From Drosophila miranda (taxonomy: Eukaryota > Arthropoda > Insecta > Diptera > Drosophilidae), in NCBI RefSeq assembly GCF_003369915.1, contig NC_046677.1, forward strand, positions 3,658,001 through 3,722,000: DNA of 64,000 nucleotides, given 5' to 3'. Position numbers and translations under genes: made by a program. Shown in pieces: positions 1 through 10,592 of this stretch (its first letter is position 1; every line of letters starts with the position of its first letter). The notes below the pieces were generated by a model. The model did no database searches. It had not been told where the DNA came from and was given only the letters and a program-made list of their open reading frames with translations.

Positions 1-620
1 TTGTGATACATAAACAGAGGCTTCTTTGTAAAAGATACATTTTCTTTGAGTTTTTGTTATCTCTGAAATTCTGCCTTTTCGGAGATCGGGCATTAATTGG
101 CCGGATTATCAAGATTATAATGTTGTTGATTATTGGAGACGAAATTAACCCGACGAAATAAGTATAACAGTGGTATAATTTATTAAATTAACATTATTGG
201 TGCCTATCATTTCAATTTGACAATAGTGTGCAAATAACAATAACAAAACTTACGATTAAATACTTTACAAAGAGAAAAAAGTTAATATTGGAATATATGT
301 ATACATGAATGACTTCATTATTAAACAATTCTCTAAGAGCCAGCGTCTGCATCGTGATGTGCACGTTTTGGGAAGGAATAAGATTCCGTGAAAACTCGTT
401 TTGGGGATGATTTGTTTCACTATTTATCCCGCTTTTGTTTACTACAAAAAAAAATCATAAGACATACTTCATTAATATCAGGATAGTTTAAGAATTTAAT
501 GTAAAGAATGATTACAATAAAAATTTTTCCTGGTTTTTTTTAGTCGGCATGTTTTTGTCTTTTTTTCAATCAAATTATTTAATGGAAAAAGCATTATTGT
601 TGTGATAAATAACTGTTCCA
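1..620. other. intergenic, no gene seen
   Basis: AT-rich sequence with no recognisable coding region. The part adjoining position 620 should hold the 3' untranslated region of the leftward gene Fis1; I could not place a clear poly(A) signal on the minus strand. Confidence 0.5.
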
Positions 621-1336
621 TTACTTTCTAGCCATTGCGATTCCTAGTCCCAAAATGCCGCCCAGTACAAGGGCAGCTCCTCCAGCAACCGCCATTCCCT
701 TTGCAATTTCCTTATCGCTCTGTTTTTTAATGTATTCCTGCGAAGCATTATTACCAGGTTAAATTTAAATATTGGTTCCTTAAGTATGTATTGTATTCAT
801 TCACCTCTAGAGAGCGCACTTGATCGTTTGATTCAATCTCCAGGAAAGCTTTGCAATACTTTAAGCCTTCAGTATAATTTTTAATACGAGCGTTTCCAAA
901 CGCTAGGTAATAAATATAATCACGCCTTCCGTCAGGATGCGTTCGTGCCAGCTCTTCCAGTATCATAATACCCTATATATATAGCAAAAATGTACATTTT
1001 TAACTCGCCTTTTGTAAAATATATCTCATTCTATGAGTCACCTTTCTTATGTCGTTCGTATAACGACTACGCACCAGACAAAATGCATATCTGAAATGTT
1101 TTAAAGAAAAGGGAAATGTTTTAGTATGCAAATTTTGTTGCCAAAATGTTGTCAAATATCAGGGCACGTACTCAAACTTTGTCTCTGAAGTTACTTCTCC
1201 GTCCAACTCGAGCTCATGGTGATATTTTTTTTCAAACCTCTGTAATAAGAAAGTACTGCAATAAACGTTAAACAAAATGGTATAACCGCACCTCCAAATC
1301 TTCTTGTGGTACTACATCATTTAATAGCTCGTCCAT
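621..1336 (-). CDS. Fis1: mitochondrial fission 1 protein (Fis1)
   Basis: Tail-anchored outer-membrane protein of mitochondria and peroxisomes that serves as an adaptor for the division machinery. Five exons join in frame: 1336-1292, 1239-1172, 1090-1042, 972-805 and 737-621, all with GT-AG introns, giving 148 residues, the usual size of the family. The start MDELLNDVVPQEDLE, the two TPR-like repeats (roughly residues 30-110, including YYLAFGNARIKNYTEGLKY) and a glycine/alanine-rich C-terminal membrane helix followed by the short basic tail MARK are all visible. The start is the first ATG after a motif 6/motif 1 promoter about 60 bp upstream. Nothing is broken, so I regard it as a functional gene. 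The identification rests on family knowledge and is strong. Confidence 0.93.
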
Positions 1337-1396
1337 TGTTTTTTTGTTTGAAAACAAAGAAAATTTTTCACGAAAATTATTAGTTGTTAAGGGTTG

Positions 1397-1434
1397 TAGT
1401 GTGACCACCCGCGGACTTATCGGTGAAATATACC
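1397..1434 (-). promoter_or_regulatory. Fis1 core promoter (motif 6 + motif 1)
   Basis: On the minus strand GGTATATTT (1434-1426) is followed by TGGTCACACTA (1407-1397), matching Drosophila core-promoter motifs 6 and 1 (motif 1 is the M1BP site). The pair lies 61-98 bp before the Fis1 ATG, typical of TATA-less, broadly expressed fly genes. The motif matches are seen; the promoter role is inferred. Confidence 0.75.
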
Positions 1435-1839
1435 ATTTGAAAATACTGATGAAAAAACCCTTTCCATTTCCCAAAAATACCATTAAAAAATTTGTATAAA
1501 AAAAACATAAAAAATTAATTATACATTTCTTACCATATTTCTTTTAGTAAAATATCAAAACAAAAAAAAACTTAAATTTTCCTTCATATGAGATCATTGT
1601 TCATATTATCTACTTTTCACTACATTTATCGTTGCTACTCTACGGTGACTTTCTAAGACATTTTGAAAAATATTTTTTTCCCGGCTTAAACTTTTCTTTT
1701 CTCTTCATCTATGATTCGTTTGTGACCTGATCTTTGTAATTGAATTTTGTCCTAGAGTGTTGTATAAGTTTAACAGTTCACAACATAATTGTATTTGTTT
1801 CCTTGTCTGTGATTACTTATTCTATAACACATCAGTCTG

Positions 1840-2714
1840 AACGTGTCGTCCGGGGCTACGTAGCGACCGAAAATTGATTTGTTAATTTGGCAATCTATTG
1901 TATATTGTCATTCTCTATGATTGTGCGTTTTTAATTTTCCCATATCTTTAAAATTATGTATGCCACAGATTTTCGTCGTTTGCGGTGGGGAAGGGGGTAG
2001 GTCGAGATTTTGAAATACACTTGTAACAGTGAGATCTAACGAAGTGTGGGTACCAAATTTGGTTGCTCTAGCTTAATAGTCTTTGAGATCTGTGGATGGT
2101 ACAGATTTACGTCCCTTGCGGTGGCTGAAGGGGGTGGGGCGAAATTTTGAAATACACTTGTGCAGATTCGATATCACAGGAGTGTGGATACCAAATTTGG
2201 TTGCTTTAGCTCTTATAGTCACTGGGATCTAGGCGCTCACTTTTAGCGATACGCAAAGCCGACCATGATACGTGTGTGTTAGAGAGAGACAAAGCGAGAG
2301 ATAATGAAACTGTTTCTTTCATTCTGGCTATAATAATGGTACGATCTAGTTCAGATTTGACATTCTAAGAGATATAATCATTCTCTACGATCATCATTTT
2401 CTCGTATCTTTAAAATTGTGTATGCCGCAGATATTCGTCCTTTGTGCGGGCGGGGCGATGTTTTTAAATACACTTGTAACAGTAATATATAAAATGTCGT
2501 TGTTCTAGCTCTTATAGTCTACGAGCATTAAGCGCTCATAGGGACGGACAGACAGACATGGCTCAATCGACTCGGCTTTTGATGCTGATCAAGAATATAT
2601 GTACATATGTATATACTTTATGGGGTCGGAAACGCATTCTGGACGTTACACACATCCACTTTCACCAAAAATCGAATATACCCCAATACTCATTTTGAGT
2701 ATCGGGTATAAAAA
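1840..2714 (-). mobile_element. mini-me/DINE-1-type element, diverged copy
   Basis: Shares with the full-length copies further right the blocks AAATTTGGTTGCTCTAGCT, the GACGGACAGACAGACA microsatellite, the core CTGATCAAGAATATA and the terminus GAGTATCGGGTATAAAAA, but with many substitutions. The first end is lost. Strand is given relative to the orientation in which the element begins TTTTTATACCCG. It lies between the divergently transcribed Fis1 and IntS3. Confidence 0.8.
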
Positions 2715-3480
2715 GATTCTGACCTCGAACCCACTGCCTACTTGGCTCCCATTGTTCGTTAATGGCAAGGGCATTGAGTCGGTCCGCAGAACCCAATAAC
2801 AAAATACACAAAATTGTAACTTTATGTTTTGGCATTCCGTTGTGAACTATTCACTAGTTCACTGGAATCGAACAACCAATATTGAGATCCTAATGCTAAG
2901 CAATATCTTGGTGTATTATAGCCTTTGCTAGTATCTCCGAGTAAACAATATTTTATTATTATTTTTACCCTGTAAATAGAGTAGATGTCCCTTGAATTAT
3001 TTTTTCGTTCAAAAACAGCATGCAACCAGGATTTAATCAAGAGTTTACTGATTTCGAACAGCAAATTGATAGGACCATTGCTGTGGTGTCATTAGTTGTT
3101 TGACTAAATTTAATGATTCGAAAGGTTGCTGCTCATTTGTTTCAAATATATTTTTATTTGTTGTATGGTTGACTTTTTTGTTCAATCCTTAAAATTTCGT
3201 TATTATCCCTCTCAGGAACTGAATCTCCAGATATAAATAATACATCTTTACATTTTGTAAAAAATGTTATCTTAACATGTTTCTGTAACATGCTCGTTCG
3301 TCAATCTGGCAACGCCAACAGAAGGAACCATATTTGTTCTGTATTTTACGATTTGAAATCTTTTTCTACACCGAAAAAAAGTCGAATCCAAAACTTTACA
3401 CTGGGTGTGATTTTCATTTTGAAACAATAATCACACTTAAGGCGCGAGATCGTTGCTCTCGTTAAAAAACAACAAACACA
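2715..3480. other. intergenic, nothing recognised
   Basis: AT-rich spacer between the mini-me copy and the promoter module of IntS3. Short open frames occur but none resembles a protein I know or shows splice logic. Confidence 0.4.
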
Positions 3481-3740
3481 AAACCTTCTCAATTTGAAAA
3501 TAAAGTTAGGTTACCTCTCTGTGACCGATAATTTTCTTGTTTTTTTGTTGACCTTTTTTTAAACCTTGTTTTGGACACAATGTAATAGCAAAGAGCTAAT
3601 AAAATTAACATACCTTGTGAAAAATAGATTTAGCAATCGGATAAAATTATGACTTCCGATCTGAAGGTCTCAGCTAGCTAATCATATTTGACGGAATATC
3701 AAAAATGAGGAATATGTATGACAGTAATAGTTCGACCTTA
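3481..3740 (+). repeat. shared promoter-associated repeat module, copy A
   Basis: Contains the landmarks TTGTTGACCTTTTTTTAAAC, ATCGGATAAAATTATG, CTGAAGGTC and CAGCTAGCTAAT in the same order as copies at about 15080-15360 and 63000-63260. Each copy is followed by one or two GGTATATTT boxes. The order of landmarks is seen; common descent is inferred. Confidence 0.6.
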
Positions 3741-3760
3741 AAAATTCGTCTGTATATTTA

Positions 3761-3819
3761 CGGTATATTTTGAAAATCGGACGTATATTTTGGTATATTT
3801 CTGAGGCACAGTCACACTG
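3761..3819 (+). promoter_or_regulatory. IntS3 core promoter (two motif 6 + motif 1-like)
   Basis: CGGTATATTT at 3761, TGGTATATTT at 3791 and CAGTCACACTG at 3809 form the motif 6 / motif 6 / motif 1 arrangement; the last differs from consensus at one position. The IntS3 ATG is at 4011. Confidence 0.7.
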
Positions 3820-4010
3820 CATAATTTTTCTGTCTATTCTAAAAAACAGAAAACACTATTTAGTAGATGTTTATTGAAATATATTTTACAAATGCTGTTT
3901 TCTTCATATTTGTTCAACAGTGTACGGTTATGAAGTTACAAGAAAACCAATAGGCACATTAAGAGATAACCTAGTGAAACTCAAGCAAACCCTTACCCAC
4001 ACACAAACAA

Positions 4011-7000
4011 ATGGAGCAGCAGCAACACGTCTCAAAGTTGTTTGTCTGCACGGCGGTTGATTGTAAAGATGATATCGAGGAGGTACGAAACTTAGATCAA
4101 AAAAATTGTACATTTGAAATAAATAATAATCTCTTTCTTGTTTATTTAGAAATTTGAGCGATCTTACACTAATCTGCAGCAACAAATTGCAGGCCTTAGT
4201 GATAAGGAGATGCACGACATGCTGTCGCAGTTTGTTTGTAAAGACAAACAGCATGACGAAATTTCAATTGGCTTTCTTTATATAATGCTAACTGACCCTG
4301 GTATGGCTCCAAAAACATATCGAGACATAACTCTAGTGTCCAGGGACGGCATGAATGTGATTGTTTCAAACCTTACCTTACTTGTCGCTGAGAAGTATTC
4401 TAAGCTTACAGAGGTTGCCCGCAGACAGCTTATCTGGGTATTACGAGAATTTGTGAAGCACCAGGTACTCAGTGTCGAAAATGTAATTTGGAACTGTTTA
4501 CGACAAGCTGGCGGAGGAGATGCGTCTCACAGAAACCTGTTTCTCGTGGAGAGTCTGCTCGATATATTCATAGAGTACAGAGCATGGCTGGAAGCCAATC
4601 CGTTTCTCGTACAATCCACAGTTTACAGCTATGTCCGCCTCATAGAAGACCATGCTAATCCTGCCCTGATATCACTTCGTCAAAAGGAAGTAAAGTTTAC
4701 AATTTCATTGATTCGGGAACGTTTCCATGATATCATTCCACTAGGAAGAGACTTTGTACGGTAGGTGTTTAAAACAGTTAAATATCAAAAAAAAATATGC
4801 GAGTGAACCCTCGGCATGCATGATATTCAAAACATACGTATTGTGATTGTTTAATTTTGTAATTACCTGTTTTAAAGTTGTCTTTATAGTAAGTTTCAGT
4901 TTGTAATTTGTGGGATGAACTGACAAAATTCCCAGAAGCTTCTGCACAGTATTAAATAACATTTTTTTTTCATTAAAAAAGTTTTGTAAAATATACAACA
5001 TAAAACTTTCGACAAGCAAAAAAACATTTGGAAAGAGTCGTCTAATATTTGTATTCTATTTATTTTTCCCAATAGCCTTTTACAAAACGTAGCGCGCATT
5101 CCCGAGTTCGAACAATTATGGCGGGATATTCTCTACAATCCCAAGAGCTTACATCCAACATTCAACGGGATTTGGCAATTACTACAAATTCGGACAAGCC
5201 GAAGGTTTCTGCAATGTCGTCTCCTACCAGAGATGGAACGCAAATTACATTTTTTAGCATCGTCTGTAAAATTTGGCAATCAGAAGCGGTACCAGGATTG
5301 GTTTCAGGACAAGTATTTTGCCACACCTGAGTCGCACAGCTTACGCTCAGACCTCATCCGTTTCATAATTAATGTAATTCATCCGACTAACGATATGCTC
5401 TGTTCGGACATTATACCGCGATGGGCGATCATAGGCTGGCTCATCTCATCATGCACAAACCCAATAGCATCGGCCAATGCAAAGTTGTCATTGTTTTATG
5501 ATTGGTTATTTTTCGATCCAGCCAAAGATAATATTATGAACATAGAGCCCGGCATTCTGGTGATGTATCACTCCATTAGAAATCATCCATTTGTCAGCAG
5601 TACTCTTTTAGATTTTCTGTGTCGCATTACAAAGAACTTTTATGTGAAGCATGAGGATAAAATTCGAATGGGCGTATACAATTCATTAAAACTTATACTT
5701 GACAAACAGGTTTGGTGTAAAGATATATTTCTTAGCCGTTTAAATACTTAATAATTATTTTTTACAGGTAATACCAAACCTACAACCGCTATTTGAATCG
5801 CCAAAACTTGACAGAGAACTTCGCAATTTAATACGAGAAAACTTCAGGGAATTTGTGTCAACTTTTCCAAACCTATCTCAGCACATTTATCCAACGCCAC
5901 ATCCTATTCAGAGTCAAATTTTTAAAAAAGATTTTCAAATGATGCATGGGGGTCAGTGTTCGTATTCCAAAGTATATATCGTTTAAAGTCGTATCATAAT
6001 CATTTTTATTTCTTCAGAAAGTTATGATATCGCTGGAACTGTGTTTTCTACTAACAGTGGATCTGTCGTATCGCTAGTAGATGAGGACAACAAAACGGCT
6101 ATGCCGCCATCAGAGCGAGAAATTGAAGGCATTTTCAGGGACCAAGACGTTGAGAGCTTAGGAAGGAATAATAAAAACGATGAAAATACCGATGACGACG
6201 ACGACTTGCCACTTTCAAAAGTCAGATTGCGATAGACTACAAAAAAAAAACAATAATTTAATTAGTTTTCATTTTCAGGTCAGACTTAAAGAAAAGCCAA
6301 AGGTTGAGCTAGCCGAAGCAATTGCCGAATCATTTGAAACTTTTATTACAAAACGGAACTCATTTACATTTGAGGCATTTTTAAAAGATTTTCGTTCCTT
6401 ACCTGCTTCTGCCTTTGAGGAGTTTCAGCTTAGTTATGTGATCTCGAATACCGTTTTAATTCTTCGCGAAACCTTACCCCAGCAAAATATATTCTCGGAG
6501 AGCAAGACTGATGAGAAGTTTTTGGCAAAGAGCATTAGCTATCCCATTTACGGTCTGTTTCGTTTTCTTTACGAAAACGATGAGAAAAGCAAAAAACCAT
6601 TTCAAACAATGCTATCTGAGATATGTGAGCGAATACCTGAAACAGGATTTTTGTTTCTCTATTTTATGAAGATTCACTGTAAGTTGCAAACCCGCAAAAA
6701 TTCACAACTTTCATATCAGTTCAAAACGACCGTATATCGACAAATATGCGATGCGGCTGATGACAAGATTGGCAACTGCCTGGTCAGAGACCTCGACCTG
6801 CTTGAGAAGGAAAATACAACCATTTACTTATGGCTCTTGCCTGACATCTATCGAGAGTTTAAGTCAATCGCCACCAATAACACTGAGCTATTGCGGATTA
6901 CCCTGCGATGCATAGATGCAAAAAATGTTCGTGACATAATATACTCAGTCGCGCAAGGCAAGCTTACCATATTTAAACAAGATGGGCTGATTGATTGTAT

Positions 7001-8185
7001 TAGAGAGAGTTTAGATTATGAGACATACGAACAATTCTGTCTGTGGCAGCTCGTTCAAGCACATGATGTACCCTTAAAGACTATTCAGGTAAGCAGTAGT
7101 TATTATCTCAACTATTCTATTTTTATACCCGGTGTGTAACACCAGAACTCACATATTAACTCACATTATACCGACTGAGTACCGGGTATAAAAGTAGAGC
7201 TGCGGTCCTTGCCGAAGTTCACAATGTTTCCGCTCGCTACGCTAATAATTTCAAACTTTTTAGGACCTATTGCCAGAATTAGAAGCGGCAAATCATCCGG
7301 AAGCACTAAGTCATTTTCTCTTACTTTTAAAAAACGAAGAGCCGACGAATGAAATAATTCGACTTATGCTAAGCAGGGAAGCTAAATCAAGGGGAGATCC
7401 CTTTGTCACTTCGGCGTTAAGGTAAACTTATACATTTGCCTACATTTCAGTAATATATTAATTTGAAACTATTTTGTTGATAGGTTTTGGTGTCAGCGGT
7501 ACGAAGAAAAGCTGTCTGAAATCATTGCATCTCTGCTAACATCAAAATATCCTAGCTCATCGCCTAACAAAAGAAAACGACCATCTAAAGGTAGTTCCGT
7601 TGCCAGCAGTACTCCCTCCGCTGATCAAGTAGGTTTATTACATAGAATCAGGATTTACTAATTACTCTTTTTAAAATTTGTGCTTTAATAGGTATTAAAC
7701 CATTTAGAGCATTATAGAAGAAGTTGCAGGCACGGCACAGGTACCGGGCTATATGTTCATGACATGATGCAGCGGGCTTTGCAATCGGCATATTCTCATA
7801 GTAATGAAAGCACAAAGGCAAGTACTCAGTACATATTTGTAATCTGGTTCATATAATACAATATAATCCTATAGAAACAATTCAGCGATCTATTCGCATT
7901 GGCAGCGGAAGACGAAACCACTGCCGTTGGCCGCCGTGGCGGGAGCGGTCGAGGACGTAAGCAACCAGTTAGTAAAAAGGACGCAAATAATCACAGCGCA
8001 GGAAATAAAAAAAATTCGGAGATCATTAAAACTATATACTCATCCGATGAAAACTCGAGCGAGGTATGGAAATTTGATATGGAACAGTAACATTTAAAAA
8101 CTAATACTTTTAGGAGGATTGGTCGAAACAGAAAACTACACAGGCTGCAAAGAAACGAAAAAAAGTTATTAATGAGTCTGACTGA
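4011..8185 (+). CDS. IntS3: Integrator complex subunit 3
   Basis: Subunit of the nuclear Integrator complex, which acts with RNA polymerase II in snRNA 3'-end formation and transcription attenuation; IntS3 also forms the SOSS single-strand-DNA-binding complex. Eleven exons: 4011-4082, 4150-4760, 5076-5709, 5768-5951, 6018-6220, 6279-7088, 7264-7421, 7484-7628, 7692-7817, 7875-8063 and 8114-8185. They join in frame to 1067 residues, close to the family's usual length. Diagnostic stretches include [58 protein letters not shown] and, near the C-terminus, [12 protein letters not shown] before a basic/acidic tail ending NESD. The start is the first ATG downstream of the motif 6/1 promoter. Intron 9 uses a GC donor (AAG/GCAAGT at 7818). 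Intron 6 holds a short mini-me derivative. The frame is intact throughout. Confidence 0.95.
7119..7236 (+). mobile_element. 118-bp internally deleted mini-me derivative
   Basis: Begins TATTTTTATACCCGG and ends AGTACCGGGTATAAAAGTAG...CACAATGTTTCCGCTCG, so it keeps both termini of the 1.1-kb element and lacks the core. It sits inside intron 6 of IntS3 without touching the splice sites. Confidence 0.7.
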
Positions 8186-8392
8186 CAGTTTGAACGTCAA
8201 ACTCTGGCTTCAGTCTCCATTGTATGCTTTGACGAAGTGAATTATATAAAAAACGAAAAAGAGTTTTTCAACGACATTAGTTAAGTTAAAAAGTGTTTCA
8301 TAAGATTTTATAATTAATAAGTAAATAATTAGTAAAACAAACTATAGAATTTTTTGAATGTTAAAATTGTAACGTTATATTTTTTTATTTTC

Positions 8393-8398
8393 AATAAA
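8393..8398 (+). terminator. poly(A) signal of IntS3
   Basis: AATAAA 208 bp after the IntS3 stop codon, in an AT-rich 3' region. Confidence 0.6.
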
Positions 8399-8479
8399 AA
8401 AAAATAGATCTTTTAAAAAAATTACAGATAGTCACAAGGAAATGACCCGTGTCTATGCATAGGACTTCACTAATAATAA

Positions 8480-8667
8480 TATATGTTTTAACTAATGGGC
8501 AGATTAAGTAGGCTGACTGTAGGGTCGTCATGACAGATTGATTAAAAATAGTTAGTCTTGGCTGTTTGAAACAACAAATTCTTTTGAAATAAAGTTTCCC
8601 TGTTTAAGTAGAAAATAACTCTTTGTCTCCGTTCTGCATCCGGAATACGAACCGTAGGAACGTAACA
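8480..8667 (+). repeat. 3' part of an LTR (R-U5 side)
   Basis: The stretch ends GAACGTAACA directly before a primer-binding-site-like sequence and carries AATAAAG about 80 bp earlier, as expected for the polyadenylation part of an LTR. The left LTR boundary cannot be placed. A sequence beginning TGTTACGAACC at 38579 would be the matching start of such an LTR (TGTTACG is the reverse complement of CGTAACA); that link is conjecture. Confidence 0.5.
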
Positions 8668-8669
8668 AA

Positions 8670-8686
8670 TGGCGCCAGAAGTGCGG
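8670..8686 (+). other. retrotransposon primer-binding site
   Basis: TGGCGCCAGAAGTGCGG starts two bases after the LTR end. It begins TGG, complementary to the CCA end of a tRNA, and resembles the sites of elements primed by tRNA-Leu with mismatches; the tRNA assignment is tentative. Confidence 0.6.
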
Positions 8687-8720
8687 ATTTTGAGTATGGT
8701 TTAATGCGGAGTGTTCAAAA

Positions 8721-9233
8721 ATGGATCAGTTAAAGAAAGTATTGGCTGAGCGGGGCTCACCGTTTGAAAGCCGAATTACAGATGCGGTTGAAAGTTGCAA
8801 TGGAGAGAACAGGACTCAGTGTTGAAAATTACGACATTAGTCGACAGTGGAGGAGAGCCAGCCGGCATCGGACAATGGCCAGATGATGGCGATGTTGCAT
8901 CAGATGATGCTGCAGATGAAGGGTCAAGGTGACCAACAAGAACAGATGATATTGCACCTGAAGGATCAGGTAAAGGATCAAAGGGAAGCCCATTTTCAAA
9001 GACTAGAAGCTATCGCAAAACAGATGGAAGATAAATGGGCCAACTTTGACAAGAAACTCCAGGAAAACTCACAAGCAGTTCAATTCAAAATGTCAGCGTA
9101 TAAGAATAATTGGACTAAATCTGACCGCGCGGCTGCCTTGGTGTTTTCCTTGAAGGACTTTGCTGCTGAGGTGCTGCCAATGATTCCCGACGCAGATAAA
9201 CTGAATAAAGACGCTGTTAAGCGTGCCCTGTAG
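8721..9233 (+). pseudogene. decayed LTR-retrotransposon gag
   Basis: Starts MDQLKKVLAERG, breaks frame, and the continuation LQMRLKVAMERTGLSVENYD in another frame suggests an N-terminal SAP-like helix motif of the kind seen in mdg3/blastopia-type Gag. A second frame change leads into 8847-9233: a Met/Gln-rich coiled-coil segment (MMAMLHQMMLQMKGQGDQQE), then SDRAAALVFSLKDFAAEVL, typical of gypsy-group Gag, ending prematurely. At least two frame breaks and absence of pol mark it as a dead fragment. A 60-bp piece of the same gag lies at 36220-36282. Confidence 0.65.
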
Positions 9234-9499
9234 AGTTGCAGCCAGTCAGGTGTTGACTTGTGAGGCATCACTCTTAATATGCCGTTCATCACCGAAAGCG
9301 CATATTTTACGAACTGAGGTGAATGATAGATTGCCAAGAAACGAGGGACATAGAGTATTCAAGCTTCATCTGAAATAAAACAGAATATATGATAAGACAT
9401 TGCAGTAATCGACAAAACGGTGCCAGATTCCGGTAAATGAAAGCCTCCCCTGAGAAAATAATGGTTAGTTAGCGCACCATTAAGGTAAGAAAAAAGTAG

Positions 9500-10280
9500 A
9501 AAACGAACGTAATCAGGCAGGCTCCGGTTTTCACTTACTTTTGTGACTACATTTTTAGCCAAAACGTTTCGTTTTATTTTTAAAAATCTTTGTAACTGAA
9601 TTTTTCCCTAGACTTCTTAATAAGTTGCTTCAAAAGTAAAGGTACACATCATTTTATTTTTTCTTGTCTGTGATCATTTATTATAAAATATATATTTATC
9701 TAGTCGTAAAATAAAAAAGTTTCGTTTTCGGTGCTCCCGTTTTTACAATTTTTGTATCGATATACATATTTCATTTTCTCATCTTCGTATTCTGCCAAAC
9801 AAAAATATCTGACCTGGATTCTTCGAAAATATGCAGCGTGATAAAAAGGACTTTTTTTCAATTTCTTGTTTTATAGCAAAATGACGACAGAAAGTGCGCG
9901 ATTTAAGAAGATTAAGATATCTTAGATGCAACACCTGTGTATTTAACATGTCTGACGAGCTGAGAGTAACAGCATGCATATTGAAAATTCAATTGCTAAT
10001 GGTCAAATTTTTTGCACCAACATTTTGAAAAATGTGTCGGGAAACAGGTTTCCTTACCCGATGTTCTGTTACGCGTAAACATTTTTTTTTCTTGCCAATG
10101 ATCCGATAGCCAAATAAGGCTGCGTCAGCTGTCTGCAAGAAAACGAAAAATATTGTTGCCCTGACCAGTTATTTCCGAGCCAAATTTGAGCTTGTGTTAA
10201 GAAAAATTTATAGAGAAGGCACAACCTAAATTGCTCTGGCAATTTTTTGCAATTAAGATTAGCCCGGCTGAATAAGTCCT
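9500..10280. repeat. dispersed repeat, copy 1 (pairs with 39880-40250)
   Basis: Blocks CAGGCTCCGGTTTTCACTTA, TATTGTTGCCCTGACCAGTT and ATTTCCGAGCCAAAT reappear in the same order and strand near 39893, 40098 and 40119. The two copies differ by large insertions. No coding capacity. The family is not one I can name with confidence; an INE-1-like core is possible. Confidence 0.55.
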
Positions 10281-10303
10281 TTTTATGAATTTTTCAATTT
10301 GTG

Positions 10304-10383
10304 TATCGAGCTACAAATCAGCTGAGAAAATAACTTTTATCGATTTCGGATTTCAGTTATCGAGCTACAAATCAGCTGAGAAA
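10304..10383 (+). promoter_or_regulatory. promoter of GILT-like gene: duplicated motif 5 and a DRE
   Basis: A 26-bp sequence, TATCGAGCTACAAATCAGCT plus GAGAAA, occurs at 10304-10329 and again at 10358-10383. Each holds ATCAGCTG, the Drosophila motif 5/E-box, and between them lies TATCGATT (10338-10345), a DRE-type site. The block ends 210 bp before the ATG at 10593. Repeats and motifs are seen; function is inferred. Confidence 0.6.
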
Positions 10384-10592
10384 CAACTTTCGTGTGTACA
10401 ATAGTGTGCAACTAAGTACAATAAAATAGTAAATATAAATAAATAAATAATATGCATGATACAATATATAATATATATAATCAGTGTAATGTACGTGTTA
10501 CTTTTTCGATATTTTACTTTTTAGCTTTTTCCACCGCCGATTCATACCAATTGAACTACATGCACACATTAAACCGCACATGAGTTTCTCAA

